A stretch of DNA of 64,000 nt from Bacteroidales bacterium (lineage in GTDB: Bacteria; Bacteroidota; Bacteroidia; Bacteroidales; F082): NCBI GenBank assembly GCA_013141455.1, contig JABFQW010000006.1, positions 54,227 through 118,226 on the forward strand, read 5' to 3'. The position numbers and the translations under genes were made by a program. Positions 37,801-46,280 of the stretch are shown in pieces (within the stretch, counting starts at the first letter, position 1; each line of letters opens with the position of its first letter). Below the pieces are notes generated by a model, which was not told where the DNA came from, ran no database searches, and was given only the letters and a program-made list of their open reading frames with translations.

Positions 37801-38092
37801 GGCACAGACCCAGATCGAATTTACGGTTGATGCCTGTCTCGGAATAACAGAATCAGATTCTGGATGGAACGTTTACCCCAATCCGGCTTCAGATAATTTT
37901 ACCATAAAGCTAAACAACCAGAATATTGTTGATGTGATCCTTTACAACAGCATGGGGATCAAAGTATATGACAAACTGAATGTGAAAGCCGCAAATATGA
38001 CGATTCCGGTACTGAACCTGCCCTCAGGCAATTATATCCTGAAAGTAACCACCAATCATGAAACCATCGTTAAAACTATCATAGTAAAATAA
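34808..38092 (+). CDS. Asp-box beta-propeller T9SS surface protein (BNR3)
   Basis: The protein is 1,094 aa. It has a signal peptide (MKKRLTLTLLLSIIMVFYLG ... TAQ). The propeller opens with QWTAIGPEGGDIINMF and is more diverged than in the other copies, with Asp boxes YRSDDNGISW, YKSIDNGDTW and YRSTDHGVSW. A PKD-like domain (CIGGTYTYSVENISGVTYTW), two Ig-like modules and a GGLPEGGIYSG domain follow, then a type A sorting domain (WNVYPNPASDNFTIKLNNQN). The last 700 bases are nearly identical to other cassettes although the first 1,800 are not. Surface exposure is inferred; the ligand is unknown. Confidence 0.88.
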   Translation: MKKRLTLTLLLSIIMVFYLGIGTATAQWTAIGPEGGDIINMFNADGTLYLTAGSAERANLYTSVDNGNTWEPLSSPTWPSGTGSFKYAIAKFGNSLFIGCSDHIYRSDDNGISWQIVSDYGGTAFAKEGNTIWAGTLYGILKSEDNGDNWTYTNLGLGYSAISSILISGNEIWAGTDSQEGILYSADNGVTWSTIPGELGGASGLVVSKIGNDIFIGTDWIGVWKLTNGTGTWIKVLDGSSDNYNFKSIVGNSNVIIATGSRVMRSLDGGTTWTDITNNGIDINIWYIAMVASTTNDGLLVGSLGGVYKSIDNGDTWVQSNTGIYSQDILTPALVTIGNDIFSENIVSQIFRSSDEGNTWTEVSSPEINTFSELKPFGAISTTLFSGEFMSTDNGNTWTPHNSPGKVNNLPWIENNGRLITVDQNTGIYISDDNGATWNLSISGISLQTVAYYNLIADGTTLCIGLNANGIESTIYYSNDNGNTWSPSAFTNTVWPPNMVLYPKFINTGTSLIVGTANPGEYYGEGVYRSTDHGVSWERVIPNVGCYSIVASENYVYAVGTQDNTGNNPAMYMSEDDGETWTIISTESDLYYPSLAAYGSYIFVAKWSYLSNTILFSDDAGDNWYEIPQGGEVGDYGISVVKGFSFFNDKVYAGTRGNSLWVRNLSDFELPGQPSAIEGTATPCIGGTYTYSVENISGVTYTWVFPSDWVVLSGQGSNSVTVTVGSESGIILVTPSNMIGNGPFQYLIVAPSLAIDAGVSIVSYPEIICSGTPVTVTATPTEGGDTPVYQWFVNGIENSETDAVLTYVPVNNDNVYAVLTSSLECVTNDPVQSNTIQILVTDAVDVIVSITEDKNDVCTGEIITFTASTTNGGDQPTYNWYVNETNVGDNSATFAYAPGNGDIISLVFTSSEWCVSQNPVTSNAIIAIVNALPEVSWTYTDPTTVCIEDWDPITLTGGLPEGGIYSGTGVSGNIFDQAAAGVGNHVISYTYTDSNNCSAQTQIEFTVDACLGITESDSGWNVYPNPASDNFTIKLNNQNIVDVILYNSMGIKVYDKLNVKAANMTIPVLNLPSGNYILKVTTNHETIVKTIIVK

Positions 38093-38420
38093 GTTCCTTG
38101 TTTTTGATTTTTTGTTAATGAAAAATATCAGGCCATTTAGCCTGATATTGAAAAAGGTTACCTCCGGGTGACCTTTTTTTATTCATTTAACCCACTTTAA
38201 GGAATTGTATGTCTCAATAAATAACTCAATATAACCAATTTAACATGATCAATCAGGCTCAAACTTCCATTTACTTAATTACTTTGTCAATTACAACTTT
38301 TCTTACCCTATTAACTTAACTAAGTTGTAATACCTTGATTTTACAGCATAATTGCAAAATGTTTACTTTTATACCTGAATAATAACAAATAGTAAATCAT
38401 TTTCAATTGACTATTGTTCG
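38093..38420. other. 328-bp gene-free region
   Basis: It contains the terminator at 38151-38180, preceded by a small hairpin (ATCAGGCCATTTAGCCTGAT). The rest is AT-rich DNA leading to TPR4. No clear TAnnTTTG promoter was found for TPR4; TTGCAAAATG at 38353 is a weak candidate. Confidence 0.5.
38151..38180 (+). terminator. Intrinsic terminator after BNR3
   Basis: AAAAAGGTTACC pairs with GGTGACCTTTTT (one G-U) around a 4-base loop, then T residues. Confidence 0.8.
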
Positions 38421-40151
38421 ATGAAACCATTATGTCATCTATTGCTTACTTTACTGTACCTAATTTGCACACAAAGTATTATGGCGCAGGGACATGAAAA
38501 TACAAATCGTATTGACTCGATGTTAAATACAGTGAGCGACCCGGAGAAAAAAATTGATTTAATGTTGGAACAGTCCTCCCAATTAAAAGGACAATCACCG
38601 GAGGCTGCACTCAGTTATTCGAATCTTGCTTATTCTAATTCGATAAGCATCAATTATTTAAAGGGTGAAATTAATGCATTAATTTCCATTGGGAGTGTGT
38701 ATTTGTACCTTGGTGATTTCGATAAATCAAAAGAAAATATTGAAAAAGCTATTTTAAAATCTGAACAGTTTTCGATGAAATCCGAAACTGCAAGAGCGGA
38801 AAGCATTTTGGCTTTAATTTATCAGGAATTGGGTGATTATGAAAAGAATGCATTTTACGATTTTAAAAGTTTGAAATATTATGAACAAATTCAGGATTCT
38901 TCTGGTATCGAAATAACCTTAGGTAATATTGGTATAGATTTTATCAATCAAAAAGACTACAAAAGAGCGCTGGAATATTTAAATAAATCGCTCCGTATGG
39001 CAATAAAAATCAATGACATTGATGGAATCGCATATCAATACAACAACATTGCAAATGTATATCTGGCCTATCAAATGGATTATGACAGCGCTTTGAAAAA
39101 TTTTCAAGAGGCATATAAAATAAACCTAACCCTCAAAAATAAAAAACAGGAAGGTATCTATCTGATGAATATTGGCAATGCCTATCTGAATTTGAATAGG
39201 AATGACAGTGCCCTGGATTATTATAAAAAAGCCAGAAGAATCTTTCGTGAGATTAATAATGAACTTTATGTTACAAACTGTCAGATAGCTATGGGTGAAT
39301 ATTATTATAAAATACATGAAATGAACCTGAGCTTAAAATATGCCGATTCATCTTTTAATACAACACTGAAAAACAACTTCAAACCAGGAATATTATACTC
39401 TGCTTCATTATTAAACCAAATCTATTTAAGCAGGAACGATTCATCAAAAGCTTATAAATATTTAGTTATCAAACATCAGATAATGGACAGCATTGCTGAT
39501 GAAATGAATAAAAAAGAACTATATAAAATAGAACATCAATATAATTATGACAAGGCAGAAAAACTGAAGTTGATTCAACAGCAAAAGAGAAATTTTTGGA
39601 TAATCCTAACCATCGTAAGCCTGATACTGATGGTTATCATAACTATCTTACTTTATTCCCGGCAACGGATTAAAAACAGAAATAATGCACTCGAAAAGGA
39701 AAAAATTGAACAGCAACTAAATTTTAAAGATAAAGAACTGGCATTTAATATCATGGCCCTCATCAAAAAAAATGAAATGTTTTCTGATATTCTGAACAGA
39801 CTAACAACAGTTGAAAGTCAAATTAAACATGTAGAAACAAAAGATATTGTGTCCAAAATTGTGAAGGATCTCAGACATAATAATGATAATAAAATGCTAA
39901 CCGAGTTTACTCACCGTTTTCAGGAAGTTCATGCTGGTTTTTACGAAAAATTACTGAGCACTTATCCCGATCTTACACAGAATGAATTGAAACTATGCGC
40001 ATTTTTGCGATTAAATATGAGTTCGAAAGAAATTTCAGAAATAACCGGTCAACAACCGCTTACCATTGATAAGGGTAGAACAAGACTAAGAAAAAAATTG
40101 TGTATTTCAAACACCGAAACCAACCTGGTAACCTTTCTGACACACATTTAA
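38421..40151 (+). CDS. Membrane-anchored TPR regulator with C-terminal HTH (TPR4)
   Basis: The protein is 576 aa. A signal peptide (MKPLCHLLLTLLYLICTQSI ... AQG) is followed by TPRs (DFINQKDYKRALEYLNKSL) and a membrane helix near 393-414 (FWIILTIVSLILMVIITILL). A short coiled coil and the HTH follow (LTQNELKLCAFLRLNMSSKE, ISEITGQ, RTRLRKKLCI). The layout equals that of the other TPR regulators, but it is distinct from both the TPR1/2 and TPR3/6 pairs in its N-terminal sensor part. It probably senses a periplasmic or envelope cue and acts on nearby cassette promoters; that role is inferred. Confidence 0.83.
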   Translation: MKPLCHLLLTLLYLICTQSIMAQGHENTNRIDSMLNTVSDPEKKIDLMLEQSSQLKGQSPEAALSYSNLAYSNSISINYLKGEINALISIGSVYLYLGDFDKSKENIEKAILKSEQFSMKSETARAESILALIYQELGDYEKNAFYDFKSLKYYEQIQDSSGIEITLGNIGIDFINQKDYKRALEYLNKSLRMAIKINDIDGIAYQYNNIANVYLAYQMDYDSALKNFQEAYKINLTLKNKKQEGIYLMNIGNAYLNLNRNDSALDYYKKARRIFREINNELYVTNCQIAMGEYYYKIHEMNLSLKYADSSFNTTLKNNFKPGILYSASLLNQIYLSRNDSSKAYKYLVIKHQIMDSIADEMNKKELYKIEHQYNYDKAEKLKLIQQQKRNFWIILTIVSLILMVIITILLYSRQRIKNRNNALEKEKIEQQLNFKDKELAFNIMALIKKNEMFSDILNRLTTVESQIKHVETKDIVSKIVKDLRHNNDNKMLTEFTHRFQEVHAGFYEKLLSTYPDLTQNELKLCAFLRLNMSSKEISEITGQQPLTIDKGRTRLRKKLCISNTETNLVTFLTHI

Positions 40152-40507
40152 GCACAGTCAATCTCACCCATCACGATCCTTTTCCTGTCATATCATCAGT
40201 AAAGCTGAAATTTCCCGAAATAAACCCATAAACGCACAGAACTTTCTTCCGAGAAATTCTATAATCCCCTATTCAAATTCCTGCATCACATTACGTACAA
40301 TACGTATCACAGGCTGAAAATAGCTTTAATTGTAGTTTTCTACAAATAAAAAAAATTGCCTATCCTATTCATTATTAACTATATACACTAAAATGTCCTT
40401 AAATTGTACGTACAGTTTTTTTTCAGGTACTTATTTTGTCATGGCATATAATTTTTATTTAGTATGGCATTAGAATAATTTTATCCCGGTTTTTAAACAG
40501 TTCATAA
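40152..40507. other. 356-bp gene-free region
   Basis: It contains the cassette element at 40378-40465 and an upstream TTACGTACAAT (40291-40301) that is the inverted complement of ATTGTACGTA at 40403-40412. Nothing else was seen. Confidence 0.5.
40378..40465 (+). promoter_or_regulatory. Cassette promoter/operator element, copy e
   Basis: It contains ACTATATACACTAAAATGTCC, then AAATTGTACGTACAGTTT, then TCAGGTACTTATTTTGTCATGG. It aligns with copies b and g over both boxes. It lies about 45 bases before the small gene at 40508. Confidence 0.5.
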
Positions 40508-40723
40508 ATGGGTAAAAAAAGAAAAAATGCTCCTGTCAAGGTAAACAATGAAACAGATATCTATTCGGATAATCTTATCGAAAATAGACTAATGATTAAA
40601 ATATTAGAACTTCAAAGAGTTGTACTGAAAAAGTTGATTGATCGTGAAACTTCACCTTTCAATCAGTCCAAAAATAATAACGATAGAAAAAATACTGATT
40701 TAAATAGTAATTCACTCAATTAA
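40508..40723 (+). CDS. Small helical cassette protein, copy 4
   Basis: The protein is 71 aa. The N-terminus is basic here (MGKKRKNAPVKV), followed by ETDIYSDNLIENR. The helix MIKILELQRVVLKKLID is a diverged form of the family motif (I to L, K to V), and an Asn/Lys-rich tail follows. The stop is 24 bases before the propeller gene at 40748. It is the most diverged intact member. Confidence 0.72.
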   Translation: MGKKRKNAPVKVNNETDIYSDNLIENRLMIKILELQRVVLKKLIDRETSPFNQSKNNNDRKNTDLNSNSLN

Positions 40724-40747
40724 TCATTCATTAATACATCATGAAAC

Positions 40748-43700
40748 ATGAAAAAAAATCAACACTTTACACTCATTATTAGTACGTTACTGTTTTTTTG
40801 CCTTAATATTGGAATAAGCATGGCTCAGAATTGGGAACCAACGAACGGGCCTTATGGCGGTGCTGTAAGATGCTTCGCTGAAAACGAAGAATACCTTTTT
40901 GCCGGGACGACAGGCGGTGTATTCGCCAAAGGAGTATTCCGTTCGTCAGATCATGGAGCTACATGGACAACCATTAATAATGGCATCCAATCAGGTGGTC
41001 AAGGTTTACAAATTGATGCATTGGCAGTGAGTGGATCTAATGTTATTGCATCTACACTCGGGGGTGTTTATTCTTCCTCAGACAACGGTAATACCTGGGA
41101 AATCAGCAACTTTCCTTTGGAAATTTCCGGAACCCCACAGGCTTTTTTGCAAGTTGGCGATACATTGTTTGCCGGCGCCTATGGATTATTTACATCTACT
41201 GATAACGGTGCAACCTGGACAGAAAGCACGGCTGTATTTCCGGAAATCCCCGAAGGAGAGCGACCAAATATAAAATCATTTGCATTAAGTGGCAACAATT
41301 TGTATATCAGTACACAAGGGCACGGCATTTATCGTTCAACCGATTCAGGCGTAACATGGACCAATGTGAATGGTGGTTTAGGGACTGCCTATTATATTTC
41401 GAGTAGTACTTTTGTCAACCTTAGTGTAAACGGAACAGATGTTTATGTAAATAAATTTTATAACAAAGATTTTTTTCGATTACTGAATAATGGTACTACC
41501 TGGACCAAACATCAATTGCCCACTATTACCGTATCACTTTACTCTATGGTTGTAAAAGGCGACTATATTTACGCATCCACCCGTGATGGAGTTTATCGTA
41601 CGAACCATACAGGTACGATAAATTGGAACCAGTATAACGGAAATGCCACTGGTCTTGGCTTTCCCAAACTCTTTTTAAGTGGTTCGGATGTTTTCGCTGG
41701 TGAAAACATAAGAGGCGTTTATATCACAACCGACGATTTTTCAACATGGAATCAATCTGCTGATGGAATGCTCGGCTTAAGTGTACGTGGAGTTTATAAA
41801 GGTTTGGGAACAGAAATACTTGCACAGACATATGAAGGGTATTTATACCATTCTTCCGATCTTGGTGATCATTGGACATGCGGAAACTCGGCTTGGGGTG
41901 TTCCTGTATATGCATATGGCGACACCTTGATTGCCGGTGGCTACCGTTCATTTGACAACGATATAAGCTGGGAACATATGCCTTTCTTTGAAGAAGGTAT
42001 GTTTATGAGAAACTGTTATTTTAAAGGAGATACTATTTTTGCCGGTTGTACAGGTCCCAATGGGGTTTACTATTCTACTGACAATGGCGATAGCTGGAAT
42101 GAAACATCAGGTATTTTCAGCAATTATGGTACGCCCGCCGTTTTTTCAATAGCAGCTATCGGTTCAAATATGTTTGCAGGTACATATCTCGACGGTTTAT
42201 TCAAATCCACTGACAATGGTCTTACCTGGTTACAATGTAATCCTGCTGCTATGCCAATAATCGAAGTGAGTTCTGTTGTAACTAGTGGCTCTTATATTTT
42301 TGCAGGAAACAGCAATAGATATGATGATCCTGAATATATACCTATAGGGATTTATCGTTCAGCTGATCTTGGTAACAGTTGGGTACAGGTTAATTCCGGA
42401 CTGCCCAGTTTAGATATCAGATCGTTGCTTGTAGATGGTGCAGATATTTATGCAGGAACCAGGGAGGGAATTTTTAAATCCTCTGATAATGGTGAAACAT
42501 GGACATCGTACAACCAGGGCTATCAACCATCTCCTTTGGCAACTTCATTGCTTATTTATGACGATTACATGTTTACCTCTGATTTTTTAGCAGCTGGAAC
42601 GGTTCACCGTCGTTTGATGTCAGGTTCAGTTCCAGATATGCCTGACGAAATAGTGGGATTGTCAAATATTTGTATTGGTTCAACTCAGATATATAGTGTA
42701 ACTCTCGTACCCGATGTAACTTATACATGGGAGGTTCCTCAGGATTGGAGTATCATTGATGGTCAAAATACAAATATGATTACCGTATTAGTTGGTAATT
42801 CAAGTGGTATGGTAACAGTGACGCCTTCCAATATCTGGGGTAACGGCCCGGCTCAATCACTGTCGGTAAATGCGATCGAAGTTGTTGTTGCAAGTATTTC
42901 TATAGAATCTGATTTGAATAATATTTGTGAGGGGACCTTGGTGAACTTTACAGCCACCGCCGTTAATTGTGGGGATACTCCTGTTTATCAATGGTATGTG
43001 AACGGAATTTCAAGTGGCGACAACAGTTTAAACTTCACCTATTCTCCAGCAAATAATGACGAAGTAAACGTTCAGTTAACATCTTCACTCATGTGTGTTG
43101 CTGATAATCCTGTACAATCAAATACGATTCTGATGCAAGTGACTGATGCCGTGGATGTCATTGTTTCTATTGTCGAAGACCAGAACAATATCTGCGAAAG
43201 TAACATCATGACTTTCACTGCATCAACTACCAATGGCGGCGATCAGCCCTCTTACAGCTGGTATGTAAACGAAACCAATGTGGGCGACAACAGCGCGACT
43301 TTCGCCTATGCTCCCGAAAACGGTGATATCGTTTCATTGGTTTTTACCTCCAGCGAATCGTGCGTTTCGCAGAACCCGGTTACATCAAATGCTATCGTTG
43401 CGATTGTAAATGCCTTACCCGAAGTTAGTTGGAACTATACCGATCCTACCACCGTGTGTATCGAAGACTGGGGCCCGGTTACATTAACGGGTGTACTTCC
43501 CGAAGGTGGAGTTTATTCAGGCGATGGCGTTACCGGTAACATTTTCGATCAGGCTGTGGCCGGTGTTGGAAACCATGTTATTAGCTATACCTATACTGAT
43601 GCAAACAATTGTTCGAATCAGGCAAGTATTGAGTTTACGGTTGATGCCTGTCTTGGTGTAACGGAATCAGCAAATGGATTACTTGTTTACCCAAACCCGG

Positions 43701-43906
43701 CAAATGACAATTTCACAATCAAACTGAACAACCAGAATATTGTTGGGGTAAATCTCTACAACAACATGGGAATCAGGGTATTTAGCAGCCAAAATGTAAA
43801 AGCTTCAGGCATTACTGTGCCGGTACAAAATTTACAATCAGGAAACTACATCCTGAAAGTGACTTCGGACCATGAAACTTTTGTGAAACCACTCATTGTT
43901 AAGTAA
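40748..43906 (+). CDS. Asp-box beta-propeller T9SS surface protein (BNR4)
   Basis: The protein is 1,052 aa and belongs to propeller subfamily II, which opens NWEPTNGPYGGAVRCFAENE and continues LFAGTTGGVFAKGVFRSSDH. The signal peptide is MKKNQHFTLIISTLLFFCLN ... MAQ. Asp boxes include YRSTDSGVTW and FKSTDNGLTW. A PKD-like domain (CIGSTQIYSVTLVPDVTYTW), two Ig-like modules, a GVLPEGGVYSG domain (first G of the usual GG changed to V) and a type A sorting domain follow. The 3' end is a mosaic: like BNR2 up to about 43723, like BNR1 after that. It is linked to small gene copy 4. Confidence 0.88.
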   Translation: MKKNQHFTLIISTLLFFCLNIGISMAQNWEPTNGPYGGAVRCFAENEEYLFAGTTGGVFAKGVFRSSDHGATWTTINNGIQSGGQGLQIDALAVSGSNVIASTLGGVYSSSDNGNTWEISNFPLEISGTPQAFLQVGDTLFAGAYGLFTSTDNGATWTESTAVFPEIPEGERPNIKSFALSGNNLYISTQGHGIYRSTDSGVTWTNVNGGLGTAYYISSSTFVNLSVNGTDVYVNKFYNKDFFRLLNNGTTWTKHQLPTITVSLYSMVVKGDYIYASTRDGVYRTNHTGTINWNQYNGNATGLGFPKLFLSGSDVFAGENIRGVYITTDDFSTWNQSADGMLGLSVRGVYKGLGTEILAQTYEGYLYHSSDLGDHWTCGNSAWGVPVYAYGDTLIAGGYRSFDNDISWEHMPFFEEGMFMRNCYFKGDTIFAGCTGPNGVYYSTDNGDSWNETSGIFSNYGTPAVFSIAAIGSNMFAGTYLDGLFKSTDNGLTWLQCNPAAMPIIEVSSVVTSGSYIFAGNSNRYDDPEYIPIGIYRSADLGNSWVQVNSGLPSLDIRSLLVDGADIYAGTREGIFKSSDNGETWTSYNQGYQPSPLATSLLIYDDYMFTSDFLAAGTVHRRLMSGSVPDMPDEIVGLSNICIGSTQIYSVTLVPDVTYTWEVPQDWSIIDGQNTNMITVLVGNSSGMVTVTPSNIWGNGPAQSLSVNAIEVVVASISIESDLNNICEGTLVNFTATAVNCGDTPVYQWYVNGISSGDNSLNFTYSPANNDEVNVQLTSSLMCVADNPVQSNTILMQVTDAVDVIVSIVEDQNNICESNIMTFTASTTNGGDQPSYSWYVNETNVGDNSATFAYAPENGDIVSLVFTSSESCVSQNPVTSNAIVAIVNALPEVSWNYTDPTTVCIEDWGPVTLTGVLPEGGVYSGDGVTGNIFDQAVAGVGNHVISYTYTDANNCSNQASIEFTVDACLGVTESANGLLVYPNPANDNFTIKLNNQNIVGVNLYNNMGIRVFSSQNVKASGITVPVQNLQSGNYILKVTSDHETFVKPLIVK

Positions 43907-43988
43907 ATCCTTTGTTTTAAATAATCAGTGAATGACCTGATTCAGCAAACGAATAATTAAAATAACAGAAACTGATCAGGTGCGATTC

Positions 43989-44030
43989 AAACGGCCAATG
44001 GTGAATAACCATTGGCCGTTTTAAGTTTTT
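43989..44030 (+). terminator. Intrinsic terminator after BNR4
   Basis: AAACGGCCAATGGT pairs perfectly with ACCATTGGCCGTTT, followed by TAAGTTTTT. The arms differ from the AAAAGGG-type arms of the other cassettes. Confidence 0.8.
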
Positions 44031-44122
44031 TAGTAACTCCTAACCTCTTCCCAGGAATTTATGAATCCTAACTATCATCTAAAAACAGTTAAAATCATGG
44101 GTATAAAATTTCGTAAATTGTT

Positions 44123-44130
44123 TATTTTTG
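44123..44130 (+). promoter_or_regulatory. -7 element of TPR regulator 5
   Basis: TATTTTTG matches TAnnTTTG 32 bases before the ATG at 44163. No good TTG is seen at -33. Confidence 0.45.
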
Positions 44131-44162
44131 CCAAAATCATATAAATTAAACGCGTTTTTCTC

Positions 44163-45899
44163 ATGGTCATTCCTTCGCAACGAAGATTGTGCCTTTTGGT
44201 GTTAAACCTTTTCATCATGAGTTTTCTGAACGGTCAGACGAACTTAAACCCCGATAGCCTGAACGTGATACTTCAGAATACCAAAGATGAGACTGCAAGG
44301 GCACGCCTGTTACTCAGGTTATCTATGGCCGAAGAACTACGTGATCCGGGTATTGCCTATAAATATGCCGAACAGGCCCGATTAATTGCTCAGAGAGCTG
44401 ATTACGACAGCGCCGAAGTGAGGTCAATGATCCTGATGGGAACAAACCTGATTAGGATGCACAAACCAAAAGAAGCCATTGAAATTGGCATTCAAATCAT
44501 TGAAAAGGCTACAAGATATAATATGCAATTGGAAATAGCTGATGGCAGAGGATTGATGGCCGTGGCTTACGCCTTGGGTGGTGATTTCGACAACAGTTCG
44601 AAACTGTATTTCGAAAACCTGAAACTTTATGAGAAACTGAATGAGAGAAGGTTATTGGGCAGTACGCTTGGAAATATCGGGGTCGATTTTATTGAACAAC
44701 AAACCTATAAAAAAGCCCTGGAATATACAAAGAGAGCTCTTGATATCGGCTTAGAAATAAACGATTTAACATTACAGACCGATCAGTTTAACAATCTCGC
44801 TGCTATTTATGAGAGTGGTTTTGCCGATTATACTAATGCCTTAAATAATTATTTTAAAGCGTATAGTGTTGCAATAAAAACCGGAGATATACAGCAACAA
44901 GGGACAATTTTACTCAACATTGGTCACATCTACCTTGTGAAAAAGAAATACGATTCTGCCTACAATTATTTAAACCAATCATTTTTATTGTATAAAAAGC
45001 TCGATAACCCGATTCTTTTAGCCGATAGCTATACCTTTTTCGGAAGTTATTATTTTCAGACGGCAGACTATGTAAAAGGTAAACAATTTGCCCTATCAGC
45101 GCTCGAGATCGGGAGAAAATATGGTTTACAACAATCAATAATTGATGTAAGTAATATTTTACACAAAATCTGTCTTTCTGAAAATGATACCGCGGGCGCC
45201 TATCATTATCATATTATTCTTTCAGCGGCCAAAGACAGTCTGTATAAAATGCAGAAACAAAAGGAACTTTTCAGGATTGAGTTCCAGTATAGTCAGGAAA
45301 AAATTGCCAAAGAACAAAAGCTGAGACAGCTCAGTAACTATTTCATTCTCGGGTTTATAATTCTCGGATTAATCTCGGGTCTGTCGATTATCATACTTTT
45401 TAACTCCAGACAAAAAATAAAAATCAAAAATACCCTACTTGAAAAAGAAAAGGTGGAGACAAACCTCAAATTCAAAAGCAAAGAGTTAAGTATTAATTTG
45501 TTAGCACTGCTAAAGAAAAACGAACTCATCACCGAGATCAGTCAGAAACTCTCTGAAATTGAGAATGCCCCTTCAAATACCGATTTGAAAGAAGCTGCTG
45601 CCAAACTCAGACGGGACGTTAAGAATAACTCGGATGACAGGTTGTGGCAGGAATTCACCATAAGGTTCAGCGAAACCAACAGCGAGTTCTACGAAATATT
45701 GCTTACACGGTATCCTGATCTTTCTCAAAGTGAATTGAAGTTATGCGCCTATCTCAGGCTGAATATGTCAACCAAGGAAATTTCAGATTTAACAGGCCAG
45801 CGTACCGAATCACTCGAAAAAGCACGTTATCGGCTGCGTAAAAAGTTTGGTTTGACCAATTCCGAAAGTAATCTGGTCGCTTTTTTATCCCAAATCTGA
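44163..45899 (+). CDS. Membrane-anchored TPR regulator with C-terminal HTH (TPR5)
   Basis: The protein is 578 aa. A signal peptide (RRLCLLVLNLFIMSFLNGQT) is followed by TPRs (LGSTLGNIGVDFIEQQTYKK), a membrane helix near 395-415 (YFILGFIILGLISGLSIIIL), a coiled coil, and an HTH with a less conserved start (LSQSELKLCAYLRLNMSTKE, RYRLRKKFGL). It is the most divergent of the six. The downstream unit lacks a small gene. Its role as a regulator of the neighbouring propeller gene is inferred from position only. Confidence 0.83.
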   Translation: MVIPSQRRLCLLVLNLFIMSFLNGQTNLNPDSLNVILQNTKDETARARLLLRLSMAEELRDPGIAYKYAEQARLIAQRADYDSAEVRSMILMGTNLIRMHKPKEAIEIGIQIIEKATRYNMQLEIADGRGLMAVAYALGGDFDNSSKLYFENLKLYEKLNERRLLGSTLGNIGVDFIEQQTYKKALEYTKRALDIGLEINDLTLQTDQFNNLAAIYESGFADYTNALNNYFKAYSVAIKTGDIQQQGTILLNIGHIYLVKKKYDSAYNYLNQSFLLYKKLDNPILLADSYTFFGSYYFQTADYVKGKQFALSALEIGRKYGLQQSIIDVSNILHKICLSENDTAGAYHYHIILSAAKDSLYKMQKQKELFRIEFQYSQEKIAKEQKLRQLSNYFILGFIILGLISGLSIIILFNSRQKIKIKNTLLEKEKVETNLKFKSKELSINLLALLKKNELITEISQKLSEIENAPSNTDLKEAAAKLRRDVKNNSDDRLWQEFTIRFSETNSEFYEILLTRYPDLSQSELKLCAYLRLNMSTKEISDLTGQRTESLEKARYRLRKKFGLTNSESNLVAFLSQI

Positions 45900-46280
45900 T
45901 AATTACACGTATCAATCTTTCATTTTCTTCCAATCCATGACAGCCTGGTGATAATTATATCTCCAAATCACTTTTTATAACTATCGTTATACGAAGTATT
46001 TACATTGCCTTGTCTGGTAAATGTCCAGTCTGATATTTACCTGAACGCAGTATTTGTACAGCCCCTATTTGAATATCCTGAAAAATAGCTTAATAGTTTT
46101 GTATCGGAATTAATCGGAAAGAACAATTCGCACAATTTGTTTCAAAAATAGTGGTTGCCGAAAAGCTAAGGGGTTGGTATTAACAAAAAATGAAATATCG
46201 AATGATAGAAATAAACCAAATTAGAATTTAACATGAACCAAAGTATTTTAGATCAGTGTATTAATTAAAACATTTACATC
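45900..46280. other. 381-bp gene-free region with a weak cassette element
   Basis: GGTAAATGTCCAGTCTGATA ... TATTTGTACAGCCCC (46013-46070) can be aligned, weakly, with the cassette element, and contains GGTAAAT/ATTTACC arms. No intact small gene is present. Only very short frames exist, such as MNQSILDQCIN at 46233-46268. Confidence 0.4.

Noticed and set aside
46233-46268. MNQSILDQCIN, an 11-codon frame before BNR5, as a relic of the small gene
   Set aside because: Too short to distinguish from chance; only the position fits.
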